Below the pieces are notes generated by a model. It was not told the DNA's origin. It was given only the letters and a program-made list of their open reading frames with translations, and did not search any database. DNA of 64,000 nt from RCIO01 sp040880025 (GTDB lineage: Bacteria > Pseudomonadota > Alphaproteobacteria > Rhizobiales > Rhizobiaceae). The translations under genes and the position numbers were made by a program. The stretch spans positions 124,001-188,000 of the forward strand of contig JBBDJD010000015.1 in NCBI GenBank assembly GCA_040880025.1, written 5' to 3'. Position 1 is the first letter of the stretch. Each line of letters starts with the position of its first letter. Of the stretch, positions 24,193 to 31,836 are shown in pieces.

Positions 24193-25785
24193 ATGGCCAT
24201 GGAAAACGATCTTGCCCCGGTAGAAGAACAGGCGCAGGCGCAGGCTTCTGCGCGGCGTGGTCGCGGCGATCGCAGCGGCGCCTCGGCGCGCCGTGCTGCC
24301 CGCGGCGGCGGCGGCCCCGGCATTCAGCAGAGCTACATCCGGCGTTCGCACGCGACCTATGACATCCTCGACGAGGATGGCCTTGCCCTGATCGAAGCCA
24401 ACGCGGACACGGTTCTCGAGGAAATCGGGATCGAGTTCCGCGACGACGCTGAGGCGCTGGCGCTGTGGAAGGAAGCGGGAGCCGACGTCCAGGGCGAGCG
24501 TGTGCATTTCCCAAAGGGTCTGTGCCGCGAACTGCTGAAGACCGCGCCGTTGACCTTCACCCAGCACGCCCGCAATCCGGAACGCTCGGTGCAGATTGGT
24601 GGAAACGCAACTGTTTTCGCCCCGGTTTACGGTCCGCCCTTCGTACGCGACCTCGACCGCGTGCGCCGCTATGCGACGATCGAGGATTTCCGCAATTTCG
24701 TGAAGCTCGCCTATTTGGCGCCGTCCATCCACCATTCGGGCGGCACGGTGTGCGAGCCGGTCGACATCGCGGTCAACAAGCGCCATCTCGACATGGTGTA
24801 TTCGCACATGCGCTATTCGGACAAACCCTTCATGGGTTCGGTCACGGCGCCGGAGCGCGCCGAAGACACGGTCGCGATGTGCCGCATCCTGTTCGGCGAC
24901 AAGTTCGTCGAGGAAAACACGGTCGTCATCAATCTGATCAACGCCAATTCGCCGATGGTGTTCGACGAAACGATGCTCGGCGCCGCAAAGGTCTACGCGC
25001 GCAACAACCAGGCGACGATCATAACGCCGTTCATCCTGGCGGGCGCGATGAGCCCCGTCACTGTCGCCGGAACGTTAACCCAGGTGCTGGCCGAAGTGAT
25101 GGCGGGCGCGGCGTTCACCCAGCTTGTCCGTCCGGGCGCGCCGGTTGTGTTCGGCACCTTCGCATCGTCGATTTCCATGCAGTCGGGCGCACCGACATTC
25201 GGCACGCCGGAGCCGTCTCTGGTGTCTTACGGGGCAGGGCAGCTTGCAAGGCGGCTCGGCCTTCCCTTCCGCACCGGCGGCTCGCTGACGGCCTCCAAGG
25301 TGCCCGATGCGCAGGCGGCCTATGAGAGCGCCAACACGATCAACTCCGCCATGCTGTCGGGGGTGAATTTCGTGCTGCATTCGGCCGGCTGGCTGGAGGG
25401 CGGGCTGGCGTCCTGCTACGAGAAGTTCATGATGGATATTGACCAGCTCGGCATGCAGCAGAGGTTGGCCGAACCGCTGGACCTGTCGGAGAACGGGCAG
25501 GCGATGGACGCAATCCGCGAAGTCGGGCCAGGCAGCCACTATCTCGGATGCGCCCACACACAGGCGAATTTCCAGACCGCCTTCTACCGTTCGAGCATCG
25601 CCGACAACAATTCCTTCGAGCAGTGGCAATCGGAAGGCGAGAAAACCGCGCCGCAGCGCGCCAACGAACTCGCCCGCCGCTGGCTCGAAAGCTACGAAGC
25701 GCCTTATCTCGATCCCGGCATTGCCGACGGGCTGAAGGATTTCATCGCCAAGAAGAAGGAATCGATGCCTGACGCCTTCGCCTGA
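24193..25785 (+). CDS. MttB-family (COG5598) corrinoid methyltransferase, non-pyrrolysine type
   Basis: The 530-residue protein matches the trimethylamine methyltransferase family over its length: YDILDEDGLALIEANADTVL, LGAAKVYARNN, GAMSPVTVAG, MQSGAPTFGTPE, DAQAAYESANT and a long C-terminal GWLEGGL/GPGSHYLG region. The frame reads through without an internal amber codon, so it lacks pyrrolysine and belongs with glycine betaine, proline betaine and carnitine methyltransferases rather than true trimethylamine enzymes. The N-terminal 30 residues are Ala/Arg/Gly-rich. A second ATG two codons downstream is equally possible. It faces the corrinoid protein gene across a 255-base promoter region. Confidence 0.92.
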   Translation: MAMENDLAPVEEQAQAQASARRGRGDRSGASARRAARGGGGPGIQQSYIRRSHATYDILDEDGLALIEANADTVLEEIGIEFRDDAEALALWKEAGADVQGERVHFPKGLCRELLKTAPLTFTQHARNPERSVQIGGNATVFAPVYGPPFVRDLDRVRRYATIEDFRNFVKLAYLAPSIHHSGGTVCEPVDIAVNKRHLDMVYSHMRYSDKPFMGSVTAPERAEDTVAMCRILFGDKFVEENTVVINLINANSPMVFDETMLGAAKVYARNNQATIITPFILAGAMSPVTVAGTLTQVLAEVMAGAAFTQLVRPGAPVVFGTFASSISMQSGAPTFGTPEPSLVSYGAGQLARRLGLPFRTGGSLTASKVPDAQAAYESANTINSAMLSGVNFVLHSAGWLEGGLASCYEKFMMDIDQLGMQQRLAEPLDLSENGQAMDAIREVGPGSHYLGCAHTQANFQTAFYRSSIADNNSFEQWQSEGEKTAPQRANELARRWLESYEAPYLDPGIADGLKDFIAKKKESMPDAFA

Positions 25786-25880
25786 AGGGAGCCCGTTTCA
25801 GGCCGGGCTAAAGTGGCCGACATTATTCACACGGAAGTCTGGCGCTCGGCAATGCGGCAGCCAGGCAGGTAGTTTGTCGA

Positions 25881-26576
25881 ATGGGAAGCGTTGAGGCAGA
25901 AGCCATTGCCGCCGGGCTGTCGCGGCACGGGCTTCTTTTGCGCGGCGGGTTTGATTTCGACGACGGTGACGACCGGCCTTCCGGGCCTTCCGGAACGCCC
26001 GCCGGCTCCGTGCTGCTCGTCGGATCGGCCGGTGCGCAGTGGTGGAGCGCCTTCCAGCGCTGGATCGACACCCAGCCCCACGTCATGGCCGAGCCGCTCG
26101 ACAGCTGGGCGCTTGAGATTGTCGGCCGGATTGCCGATGACGCCGGCGCGCGATTGGTCATGCCCAATGACCGGCCATATGCGCCGTTTCAGCAATGGGC
26201 GGTGCGGGCGGAAGGGCTGAAGCCGTCGCCGATCGGTCTGTTGATGCATCCCGGCTATGGCCTGTGGCATGCCTACCGGGCGGCGCTGCTGTTCGACGGG
26301 CCATTGGCGCGCGAGGTCAATCATGCGCCTCTCGAACCGATTCACCTTTGCGATGCATGTACCGGAAAACCCTGCATGAAGTCCTGTCCGGTCGGCGCCC
26401 ATTCTGCGGCGGGTTTCGCCTACCAGAATTGCCTGGATCAAGTGCGGGGCTCTGGCGGCGCGCTATGCCGGGAGGGTGGCTGCCTCGACCGCAACGCCTG
26501 TCCCCACGGCACGGATTGGCGCTATCCGCCAGACGTCCAGGCATTTTTTCAGAGCGCCTTTGCCGGTCTAACCTGA
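25881..26576 (+). CDS. Ferredoxin-like Fe-S protein (epoxyqueuosine-reductase-like C-terminal region)
   Basis: The 231-residue protein has a C-terminal iron-sulfur region with C157-x2-C160-x4-C165-x3-C169-P (LCDACTGKPCMKSCP) and four further cysteines at 184, 196, 201 and 207. This resembles the 4Fe-4S part of QueG, but the catalytic cobalamin-binding part is not evident. The N-terminal 150 residues are of unknown fold (VGSAGAQWWSAFQRW). It lies 95 bases after the MttB gene on the same strand and may supply electrons to a corrinoid or activator protein; that link is inferred from position only. Confidence 0.7.
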   Translation: MGSVEAEAIAAGLSRHGLLLRGGFDFDDGDDRPSGPSGTPAGSVLLVGSAGAQWWSAFQRWIDTQPHVMAEPLDSWALEIVGRIADDAGARLVMPNDRPYAPFQQWAVRAEGLKPSPIGLLMHPGYGLWHAYRAALLFDGPLAREVNHAPLEPIHLCDACTGKPCMKSCPVGAHSAAGFAYQNCLDQVRGSGGALCREGGCLDRNACPHGTDWRYPPDVQAFFQSAFAGLT

Positions 26577-26659
26577 CGGCTGAGAGCCGGAGGCAAGCAT
26601 GTTACGTGGTGATGCGTCAGCCTGTTGCAAGCGCCGGCGCCGCGTGGTCTTTTTCGGGA

Positions 26660-27292
26660 ATGGAACCGACCGTTCTTCTCATTGGCGTTTTCGCCGTCTT
26701 CATTCCCGCGCTGATCCTGCCGGGGCCGGATTTCGTCGCCGTGGTTCGGTCTTCCATGACGCGCGGCACGGCGGCGGGATTATGGACGACACTCGGCGTT
26801 TCGGCCGGGCTTGGCATGTACGCGACGCTGTCCATGCTCGGCCTGTCCACAATCCTGACGGAGTTCCAGTGGCTTGCGTGGACGGTGCGCATCCTGGGCG
26901 GCGGATATCTTGTCTATCTCGGCCTGCGGCTGGTGCTGGCCAAGCCTGAGCAGATCGAGATCGCCACGGACGAACGGCGCAACGGCCCGCATCCGCTTCT
27001 GTTCGGCTTTCTGGTGACGCTGACCAACCCCAAGGCGATCGTGCTGTTCGCCAGCGTCTTCGCGACGGCTGTGCGTTCCGACACGCCGGGCTGGCTGATG
27101 GCGCTCATGGTTGGCATCGTCGTTGCCAGTTCGCTGACCTGGTACTCCTTCGTCAGCCTGTGCATGTCGTCGGCGCCGGTCATCCGCTCGTTCGGCCGCA
27201 TGCGGCACTGGATCGAGCGGGCGGCGGGCGTGTGCTTTGTCGCCATCGGCGGCAAGATCATCGCCGACGGCCGCAGCCCCATCGCGGTCTAA
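26660..27292 (+). CDS. LysE/RhtB-family translocator
   Basis: The 210-residue protein has the LysE/RhtB layout: an N-terminal helix, ALILPGPDFVAVVRSSMTRG, then GLWTTLGVSAGLGMYATLSM, LGGGYLVYLGLRL, and PLLFGFLVTLTNPKAIVLFA with the conserved NPK motif. About six transmembrane helices are evident. Such proteins export amino acids or their derivatives. The ATG at 26660 is used; the long upstream open frame shadows the Fe-S protein gene. Substrate unknown; export of an N-methyl amino acid is possible given the neighbours. Confidence 0.88.
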   Translation: MEPTVLLIGVFAVFIPALILPGPDFVAVVRSSMTRGTAAGLWTTLGVSAGLGMYATLSMLGLSTILTEFQWLAWTVRILGGGYLVYLGLRLVLAKPEQIEIATDERRNGPHPLLFGFLVTLTNPKAIVLFASVFATAVRSDTPGWLMALMVGIVVASSLTWYSFVSLCMSSAPVIRSFGRMRHWIERAAGVCFVAIGGKIIADGRSPIAV

Positions 27293-27368
27293 ACGCGTGG
27301 ATAGATGTCAGACGGCGTAGCAGCCGGGGGCGTGGCGGTGGAGGTCCTGACCGGGACGAAGGCGGCCG

Positions 27369-27773
27369 TTACCTGTCCTCGACGTCGATATCGTAGCGCT
27401 CCAACACATCCGGGTGGATGAGATTGGCGTGGACGGACAGCATCACCAGCTGCGCGTCCGGTCCGTCGCCATCTTCCAAGGCCGTCTCCATACGCTTTTC
27501 CACCAGCTTCAGCGCGTCCGGTCCGTTCGCCCGCTCGAACGCGTCCGGCCCGGCCAGGCAGTAGACGAAGAAGGCGGCGACAAGCGGATATGCTTCCTCA
27601 GGCGGCTCGTCCTCGAAATAGTCCTTCATCAGATTGACGATCGTCAGCTTCGCCGCATCAGGCACGGTGGCCGGATGCAGGTCGGCGGCGCGCAGCGCGA
27701 AATCGAGTTGCCGCAAATCCGACGAGCGGCCGAAAACCCCAAGAAACCCCAGCGATGAGCGTCGTCTTGCCAT
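27369..27773 (-). CDS. Conserved hypothetical protein (134 residues)
   Basis: The product begins MARRRSSLGFLGVFGRSSDLRQ and is otherwise helical and acidic (YFEDEPPEEAYPLVAAFFVY, ending DIDVEDR). It has no signal peptide or obvious cofactor motif. I do not recognise its family. It stands alone between the LysE gene (convergent) and the ECF sigma gene (divergent). Sensible codon use and length support it as a real gene. Confidence 0.65.
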   Translation of the reverse strand: MARRRSSLGFLGVFGRSSDLRQLDFALRAADLHPATVPDAAKLTIVNLMKDYFEDEPPEEAYPLVAAFFVYCLAGPDAFERANGPDALKLVEKRMETALEDGDGPDAQLVMLSVHANLIHPDVLERYDIDVEDR

Positions 27774-27896
27774 CGGTGCATGTTCGGCTTTTCGTCACGC
27801 CTTGCAAGTGTCTGATCCGGACGGTGACGTGTCGTCAGGTGAAAAATTCTTTCATTGACCCCAAGGATCACCCACAAGGCGACGTCAAATGAACAA

Positions 27897-28466
27897 ATGA
27901 CGGCGATGATGCTGCAGGCAAAAGAACCCGCTGACGGCGAACTGGCGGCGCGGGCGAGTGAGGGCGACAGGTTGGCGTTCGGCGCGCTTGTCGAACGGCA
28001 CTATGATTTTGTCTATCGCGTGGCGTTCCGCTTCGCCGGACGCCGGGACGACGCGGAAGATATCGCGCAGGAGGTCTGCGCTCGCCTGGGCCGGGCGATC
28101 CGCAGCTATGGCGGCGGATCGGCTTTCACAACCTGGCTCTACGCCATCGTTGCGAACGCCTCGCGCGACTACCTGCGCAAGAGCGTTCGTGAGGCCCGCC
28201 ATGCTGCCGGCTACCGCGCCCATGCACTGATCGCGAGCGACGAGGGCGCCCCGGAAGCCGATACGGACCCGGCCGAAGTGCTGTGGGCGGCGGTGCGGCA
28301 ATTGCCGGACAAACAGTGCCAGGCGGTGACGCTGGTCTATGGCGAAGGGCTGAGCCATGCCGACGCGGCGGAACTGATGGCCGTCGCGGAACCCACCGTG
28401 TCCTGGCACATCCATGAAGCAAAGAAGCGGCTGAAAGCGCATCTGCGCGCGGCCGGGGATGAATGA
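27897..28466 (+). CDS. ECF-type RNA polymerase sigma factor
   Basis: The product is about 189 residues. Sigma-70 region 2 lies at about 20-90 (FGALVERHYDFVYRVAFR, DAEDIAQEVCARLGR, FTTWLYAIVANASRDYLRK). Region 4 is at about 125-180 (LPDKQCQAVTLVYGEGLSH, EPTVSWHIHEAKKRL). Several in-frame ATGs (27897, 27906, 27909) are possible. The gene stop overlaps the ATG of the membrane VWA gene in an ATGA arrangement, so the VWA protein is a candidate partner or anti-sigma. Confidence 0.9.
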   Translation: MTAMMLQAKEPADGELAARASEGDRLAFGALVERHYDFVYRVAFRFAGRRDDAEDIAQEVCARLGRAIRSYGGGSAFTTWLYAIVANASRDYLRKSVREARHAAGYRAHALIASDEGAPEADTDPAEVLWAAVRQLPDKQCQAVTLVYGEGLSHADAAELMAVAEPTVSWHIHEAKKRLKAHLRAAGDE

Positions 28467-30475
28467 CCATGTCCGACAAAGACGAATTCGACATCCTGCG
28501 AAACGCAACCATTCCGGCGCCACGAACGCGCGCCCGGGAAGCGGCGCGGCGCAGCGCGCTCGACAGTTTCGACAAGGAATTTTCCGCGCCACCCCAAGGA
28601 TCGGCCGCCTCCACGCGTCCTATGGGGCGAATGACCAAATGGTGGAGCGCGATGATGCAGAAGAAACTTGTGGCGACGCCGGCGATCGCCGGACTGCTGA
28701 TACTGCCTATTGCCGGCTATGCGACCTGGCAGTTGATGGACGAAAGGACTTTCGGGTTCGACCGCGGCGCCGGGCCCAAAACGCCCGTCGTGGAGACCAA
28801 GGCGCCCGGATCCGATGTTCGCCAGAGGCAGGATTCGGCATCCGCGGAAGAAGGTGAACGCGATCTTTTCAGCACGTTCCCCGATTCGGACGAAGCCACC
28901 GAGGATGCGATCGCTGAGATCGCGCCGGCGAACAGCGCGCCTTTGGATGGCCAGTCCTCGCGCCTGCTGCGTTCGCCGTCGGGCGGCGCATCCAAGATGA
29001 TGGTGCTTCCGCCTTCGCCGGAACCCTCTCCACAGGTGGAGGAAAACCGCGACCGTTTTCAGAGCTTCGATGCCAATCCGGTGCGCTCGGCGCTGGAAAA
29101 CCCGGTCTCGACCTTTTCGATCGATGCCGACACGGCCTCCTATTCCTTCGTCCGCCGTTCGTTGAAGGAGGGTTTCCTGCCCAATCCGGACAGCGTGCGG
29201 GTCGAGGAGATGATCAACTACTTTCCTTATGACTGGGCGGGTCCCGACAGCGCGGAAACGCCATTCAACAGCACGATCACGGTCATGCCGTCGCCGTGGA
29301 ACGAGCACACCAAGCTGATGCATGTCGCCATCAAGGGCTATGACGTGCAGCCGGCGGAGGAACCGCGGTCGAACCTGGTTTTCCTTATCGATACGTCGGG
29401 CTCGATGAACGCGCCCGACAAGCTGCCGCTGCTCAAATCCGCGTTTCGGCTACTGGTCAGCCAGCTTGGCGACGACGACACCGTATCGATCGTGACCTAT
29501 GCCGGAAGCGCCGGCACGGTGCTGGAGCCGACCAAGGGGTCGGAGCGGGTCAAGATTCTCTCCGCGCTCGACAATCTCGACGCAGGCGGCCGCACGGCCG
29601 GTGAAGCGGGAATCCGCGAGGCCTACCGGCTGGCACAACAGTCCTTCATCGAGGGCGGCGTCAACCGCGTCATGCTGGCGACCGACGGCGATTTCAACGT
29701 GGGTCCGTCCAGCGACGAAGAACTGAAGACGTTGATCGAGGACAAGCGCGAAAGCGGCGTGTTCCTTTCGGTTTTCGGTTTCGGGCGCGGCAACCTCAAC
29801 GATCAGCTGATGCAGACGATCGCCCAGAACGGCAACGGTACGGCGGCCTATATCGACACGCTGGCGGAAGCCGAGAAGACTTTGGTGGAGGAGGCGGGTT
29901 CGACGCTGTTTCCGATCGCCAAGGACGTGAAGATACAGGTCGAGTTCAACCCGCAGATCGTTTCCGAATACAGGCTGATCGGCTACGAGACGCGGGCGCT
30001 GAAGCGCGAGGACTTCAACAACGACCGTGTCGACGCCGGTGAGATCGGCTCGGGCCATTCGGTGACGGCGGTCTACGAGATAACGCCGAAGGGCAGCCCG
30101 GCCGAGATGATCGACGATCTGCGCTATGGCGCGGAGCGCCCCGCAGCATCGGCGGGAACCGCGCAGGATGGCGAATATGCCTTTGTGAAGATCCGCTACA
30201 AGGCGCCGGACGAGGACAGATCGAGGCTGATCACGACACCTGTGACGGCCGACAACGAGGTTGCGTCATTCGATGCGGCCAGCACCGACCAGCGGTTCTC
30301 GGTTGCAGTTGCCGCCTTCGGCCAGAAGCTGCGCAAGGCCGATGCGACCGCTGGCCTCAGCTATGACGAAATCATGCGGATTGCCACTGCCGCCCGCGGT
30401 TCCGACCCATTCGGCTATCGGGCGGAATTTCTCTCGATGGTGCGCCTTGCCTCGGCGCTCGACGAAGCGCGGTAG
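28463..30475 (+). CDS. Membrane-anchored VWA protein (YfbK/DUF3520 family) coupled to sigma factor
   Basis: The 670-residue protein has a short cytoplasmic N-terminus (1-68), one transmembrane helix (about 70-90) and a long periplasmic part. A conserved N-terminal domain (FSIDADTASYSFVRRSL, EEMINYFPYDW) precedes a VWA domain with MIDAS D310-T-S312-G-S314 and a DUF3520 C-terminus. The N-terminal segment (DEFDILRNATIPAPRTRAREAAR) resembles the cytoplasmic part of anti-sigma factors in layout. A strong intrinsic terminator follows at 30572-30605. Confidence 0.88.
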   Translation: MTMSDKDEFDILRNATIPAPRTRAREAARRSALDSFDKEFSAPPQGSAASTRPMGRMTKWWSAMMQKKLVATPAIAGLLILPIAGYATWQLMDERTFGFDRGAGPKTPVVETKAPGSDVRQRQDSASAEEGERDLFSTFPDSDEATEDAIAEIAPANSAPLDGQSSRLLRSPSGGASKMMVLPPSPEPSPQVEENRDRFQSFDANPVRSALENPVSTFSIDADTASYSFVRRSLKEGFLPNPDSVRVEEMINYFPYDWAGPDSAETPFNSTITVMPSPWNEHTKLMHVAIKGYDVQPAEEPRSNLVFLIDTSGSMNAPDKLPLLKSAFRLLVSQLGDDDTVSIVTYAGSAGTVLEPTKGSERVKILSALDNLDAGGRTAGEAGIREAYRLAQQSFIEGGVNRVMLATDGDFNVGPSSDEELKTLIEDKRESGVFLSVFGFGRGNLNDQLMQTIAQNGNGTAAYIDTLAEAEKTLVEEAGSTLFPIAKDVKIQVEFNPQIVSEYRLIGYETRALKREDFNNDRVDAGEIGSGHSVTAVYEITPKGSPAEMIDDLRYGAERPAASAGTAQDGEYAFVKIRYKAPDEDRSRLITTPVTADNEVASFDAASTDQRFSVAVAAFGQKLRKADATAGLSYDEIMRIATAARGSDPFGYRAEFLSMVRLASALDEAR

Positions 30476-30571
30476 TGGCGATGATGGAGCCTCGAAAGAG
30501 GTTTCATTCCGGGCGGACGCGCGGTTTCCTCTGGCTCTGATACCGCGCCTTCGCCATTGGGCGGGTGAGGC

Positions 30572-30605
30572 AGGCCGGCGGGGTTCGTCCCCGCCGGCCT
30601 TTTTC
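30572..30605 (+). terminator. Intrinsic terminator after the sigma/VWA operon
   Basis: A perfect 11-bp GC stem (GGCCGGCGGGG and its complement, extended by an A-T pair) with a 5-base loop is followed directly by five Ts. This is the clearest rho-independent terminator in the window. Confidence 0.92.
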
Positions 30606-30637
30606 ATTTCCGGCAGAAAATTCGAAATGGCCTCTTG

Positions 30638-30683
30638 AAAGATATATCTATTGGACGATATATCGTAAGAACGTTATATCTTT
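30638..30683 (+). promoter_or_regulatory. Probable PadR operator/promoter region
   Basis: The AT-rich region just before the PadR gene contains outer arms AAAGATATA (30638-30646) and TATATCTTT (30675-30683). Between them is a central palindrome CGATATATCG (30656-30665), and GATATATC occurs twice, at 30641 and 30657. PadR repressors typically bind such AT-rich dyads and regulate their own genes. The ribosome site AGGAGAG follows 10 bases after the right arm. Confidence 0.7.
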
Positions 30684-30703
30684 AATCAACACAGGAGAGC
30701 CCG

Positions 30704-31294
30704 ATGCACGGACACAGACATCTTCGAAGCGAATGCGATCACGGCTGGCATATGAGCGCAGGCGACGGCAGCCAGGGGGCGGGACGCGGGCGGGGCAGGG
30801 GCGGACCCTTTGGCCGCCATCGCGGCGGCCCGTTCGGCGGGCGCGGCCCGCGCATGTTCGACGCCGGCGCGCTCAGGCTCGTCGTGCTTGGCCTGATCGC
30901 GGAAGAGGCGCGCCACGGCTATCAGATCATCAAGGCGCTGGAGGCCAAATTCCAGGGCGCCTACACGCCGAGCCCGGGCGCGATCTACCCGATGCTGCAG
31001 ATGCTGGAGGAGGCGGACCTGGTCGTCTCCGTGACCGACGGTAACAAGCGCTCGTTCTCCATCACCGATCAGGGCAAGGCCTATCTTGAGGAAAACGCCG
31101 CGGAACTGGAACGCATCAACGCGCAACTCCAGCAAGTCGCCGGCCGGATGAGCGGCGTGGCGATCGGCGACGAATTCCGGGCGTTGCGCTGGACTGTGCA
31201 ATCCAAGATGCGCAATGGCGAGTGGAGCGCCGATCAGACCGAGAAGGCGCAGGAAATCCTGAAGACAGCGCGCCGCGACCTCGAAGACTTGTAA
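30704..31294 (+). CDS. PadR-family transcriptional regulator
   Basis: The 196-residue product has a Gly/Arg/His-rich N-terminus (about residues 1-55), then the PadR winged helix (about 58-135): LRLVVLGLIAEEARHGYQII, SPGAIYPMLQMLEEADLV. A C-terminal dimerisation helix region follows. The low-complexity, His- and Gly-rich N-terminal extension occurs in a subgroup of PadR proteins and could bind metal. The start at 30704 has an excellent AGGAG. Self-regulation is suggested by the dyads immediately upstream. Confidence 0.9.
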   Translation: MHGHRHLRSECDHGWHMSAGDGSQGAGRGRGRGGPFGRHRGGPFGGRGPRMFDAGALRLVVLGLIAEEARHGYQIIKALEAKFQGAYTPSPGAIYPMLQMLEEADLVVSVTDGNKRSFSITDQGKAYLEENAAELERINAQLQQVAGRMSGVAIGDEFRALRWTVQSKMRNGEWSADQTEKAQEILKTARRDLEDL

Positions 31295-31320
31295 ATATGC
31301 AAATCCCCGTTTCGCTCATG

Positions 31321-31356
31321 CCGTGTCCTGATACGATCACCGTGGACAGGACACGG
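31321..31356 (+). promoter_or_regulatory. Inverted repeat overlapping a ribosome binding site
   Basis: A perfect 10-bp inverted repeat (CCGTGTCCTG, 31321-31330, and its complement, 31347-31356) encloses a 16-base loop. The right arm contains the AGGA that serves the ATG at 31360. It could mask that site in the mRNA, or act as a weak terminator of the PadR transcript. Confidence 0.5.
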
Positions 31357-31359
31357 CAG

Positions 31360-31821
31360 ATGGCGAACGACAGTCTGGACGAGTGGGATATCGCGCGCGG
31401 CCGCTTCCGGTCGATCTCGGCGGCGGAGATCAAGACATTCTGGAACGGCTACGTTGCCCGGCGCCAGGACGTCAGGATCGATCACGGCAGCCTATATTCA
31501 CGCTGGCGGCAAGTTGCCGACGATCTCGTGATCTCGCTCTATCTGACCAACCGCAGCGTCGGTCTGTTCGTCAGAGGCGCGCGCGGCGAACGCCACGCAA
31601 CGACGAAACATCGGCTGTCAGCCTATGAACCCGGACTCGGGCTGGCGCTGGGCGCGAGCCTCTCGGGCGTCGACGGCTGCTGCTATCTCAGCAGGTTGCC
31701 GCTGCCCATGACCGATCCGGAATGCTGGCCGCAGGCCCATGAATGGCTTGCGGAGCGAGAAGCGTTCTATCACCGCGTGTTGAGCGAGCTCGCGGTCAGC
31801 GCCCAAGCCGCGGACCGCTGA
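31360..31821 (+). CDS. Hypothetical protein (153 residues) downstream of padR
   Basis: The product begins MANDSLDEWDIARGRFRSIS and contains KTFWNGYVARRQDVRIDHG, LVISLYLTNRSVGLFVRG and a C-terminal EWLAEREAFYHRVL. It looks cytoplasmic, with mixed alpha/beta character. No family is recognised. I chose 31360 because AGGA precedes it; an ATG at 31297, only three bases after padR, lacks a ribosome site. Its leader contains a strong hairpin that could regulate translation. Confidence 0.6.
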   Translation: MANDSLDEWDIARGRFRSISAAEIKTFWNGYVARRQDVRIDHGSLYSRWRQVADDLVISLYLTNRSVGLFVRGARGERHATTKHRLSAYEPGLGLALGASLSGVDGCCYLSRLPLPMTDPECWPQAHEWLAEREAFYHRVLSELAVSAQAADR

Positions 31822-31836
31822 TGCAAACGGGCCCGA

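Noticed and set aside
24193..25785. Possible pyrrolysine-containing trimethylamine methyltransferase
   Set aside because: True MttB carries an in-frame amber codon in the middle of the gene. This frame, like the one at 41278-42849, reads through at full length with no amber, and no pyl genes were seen.
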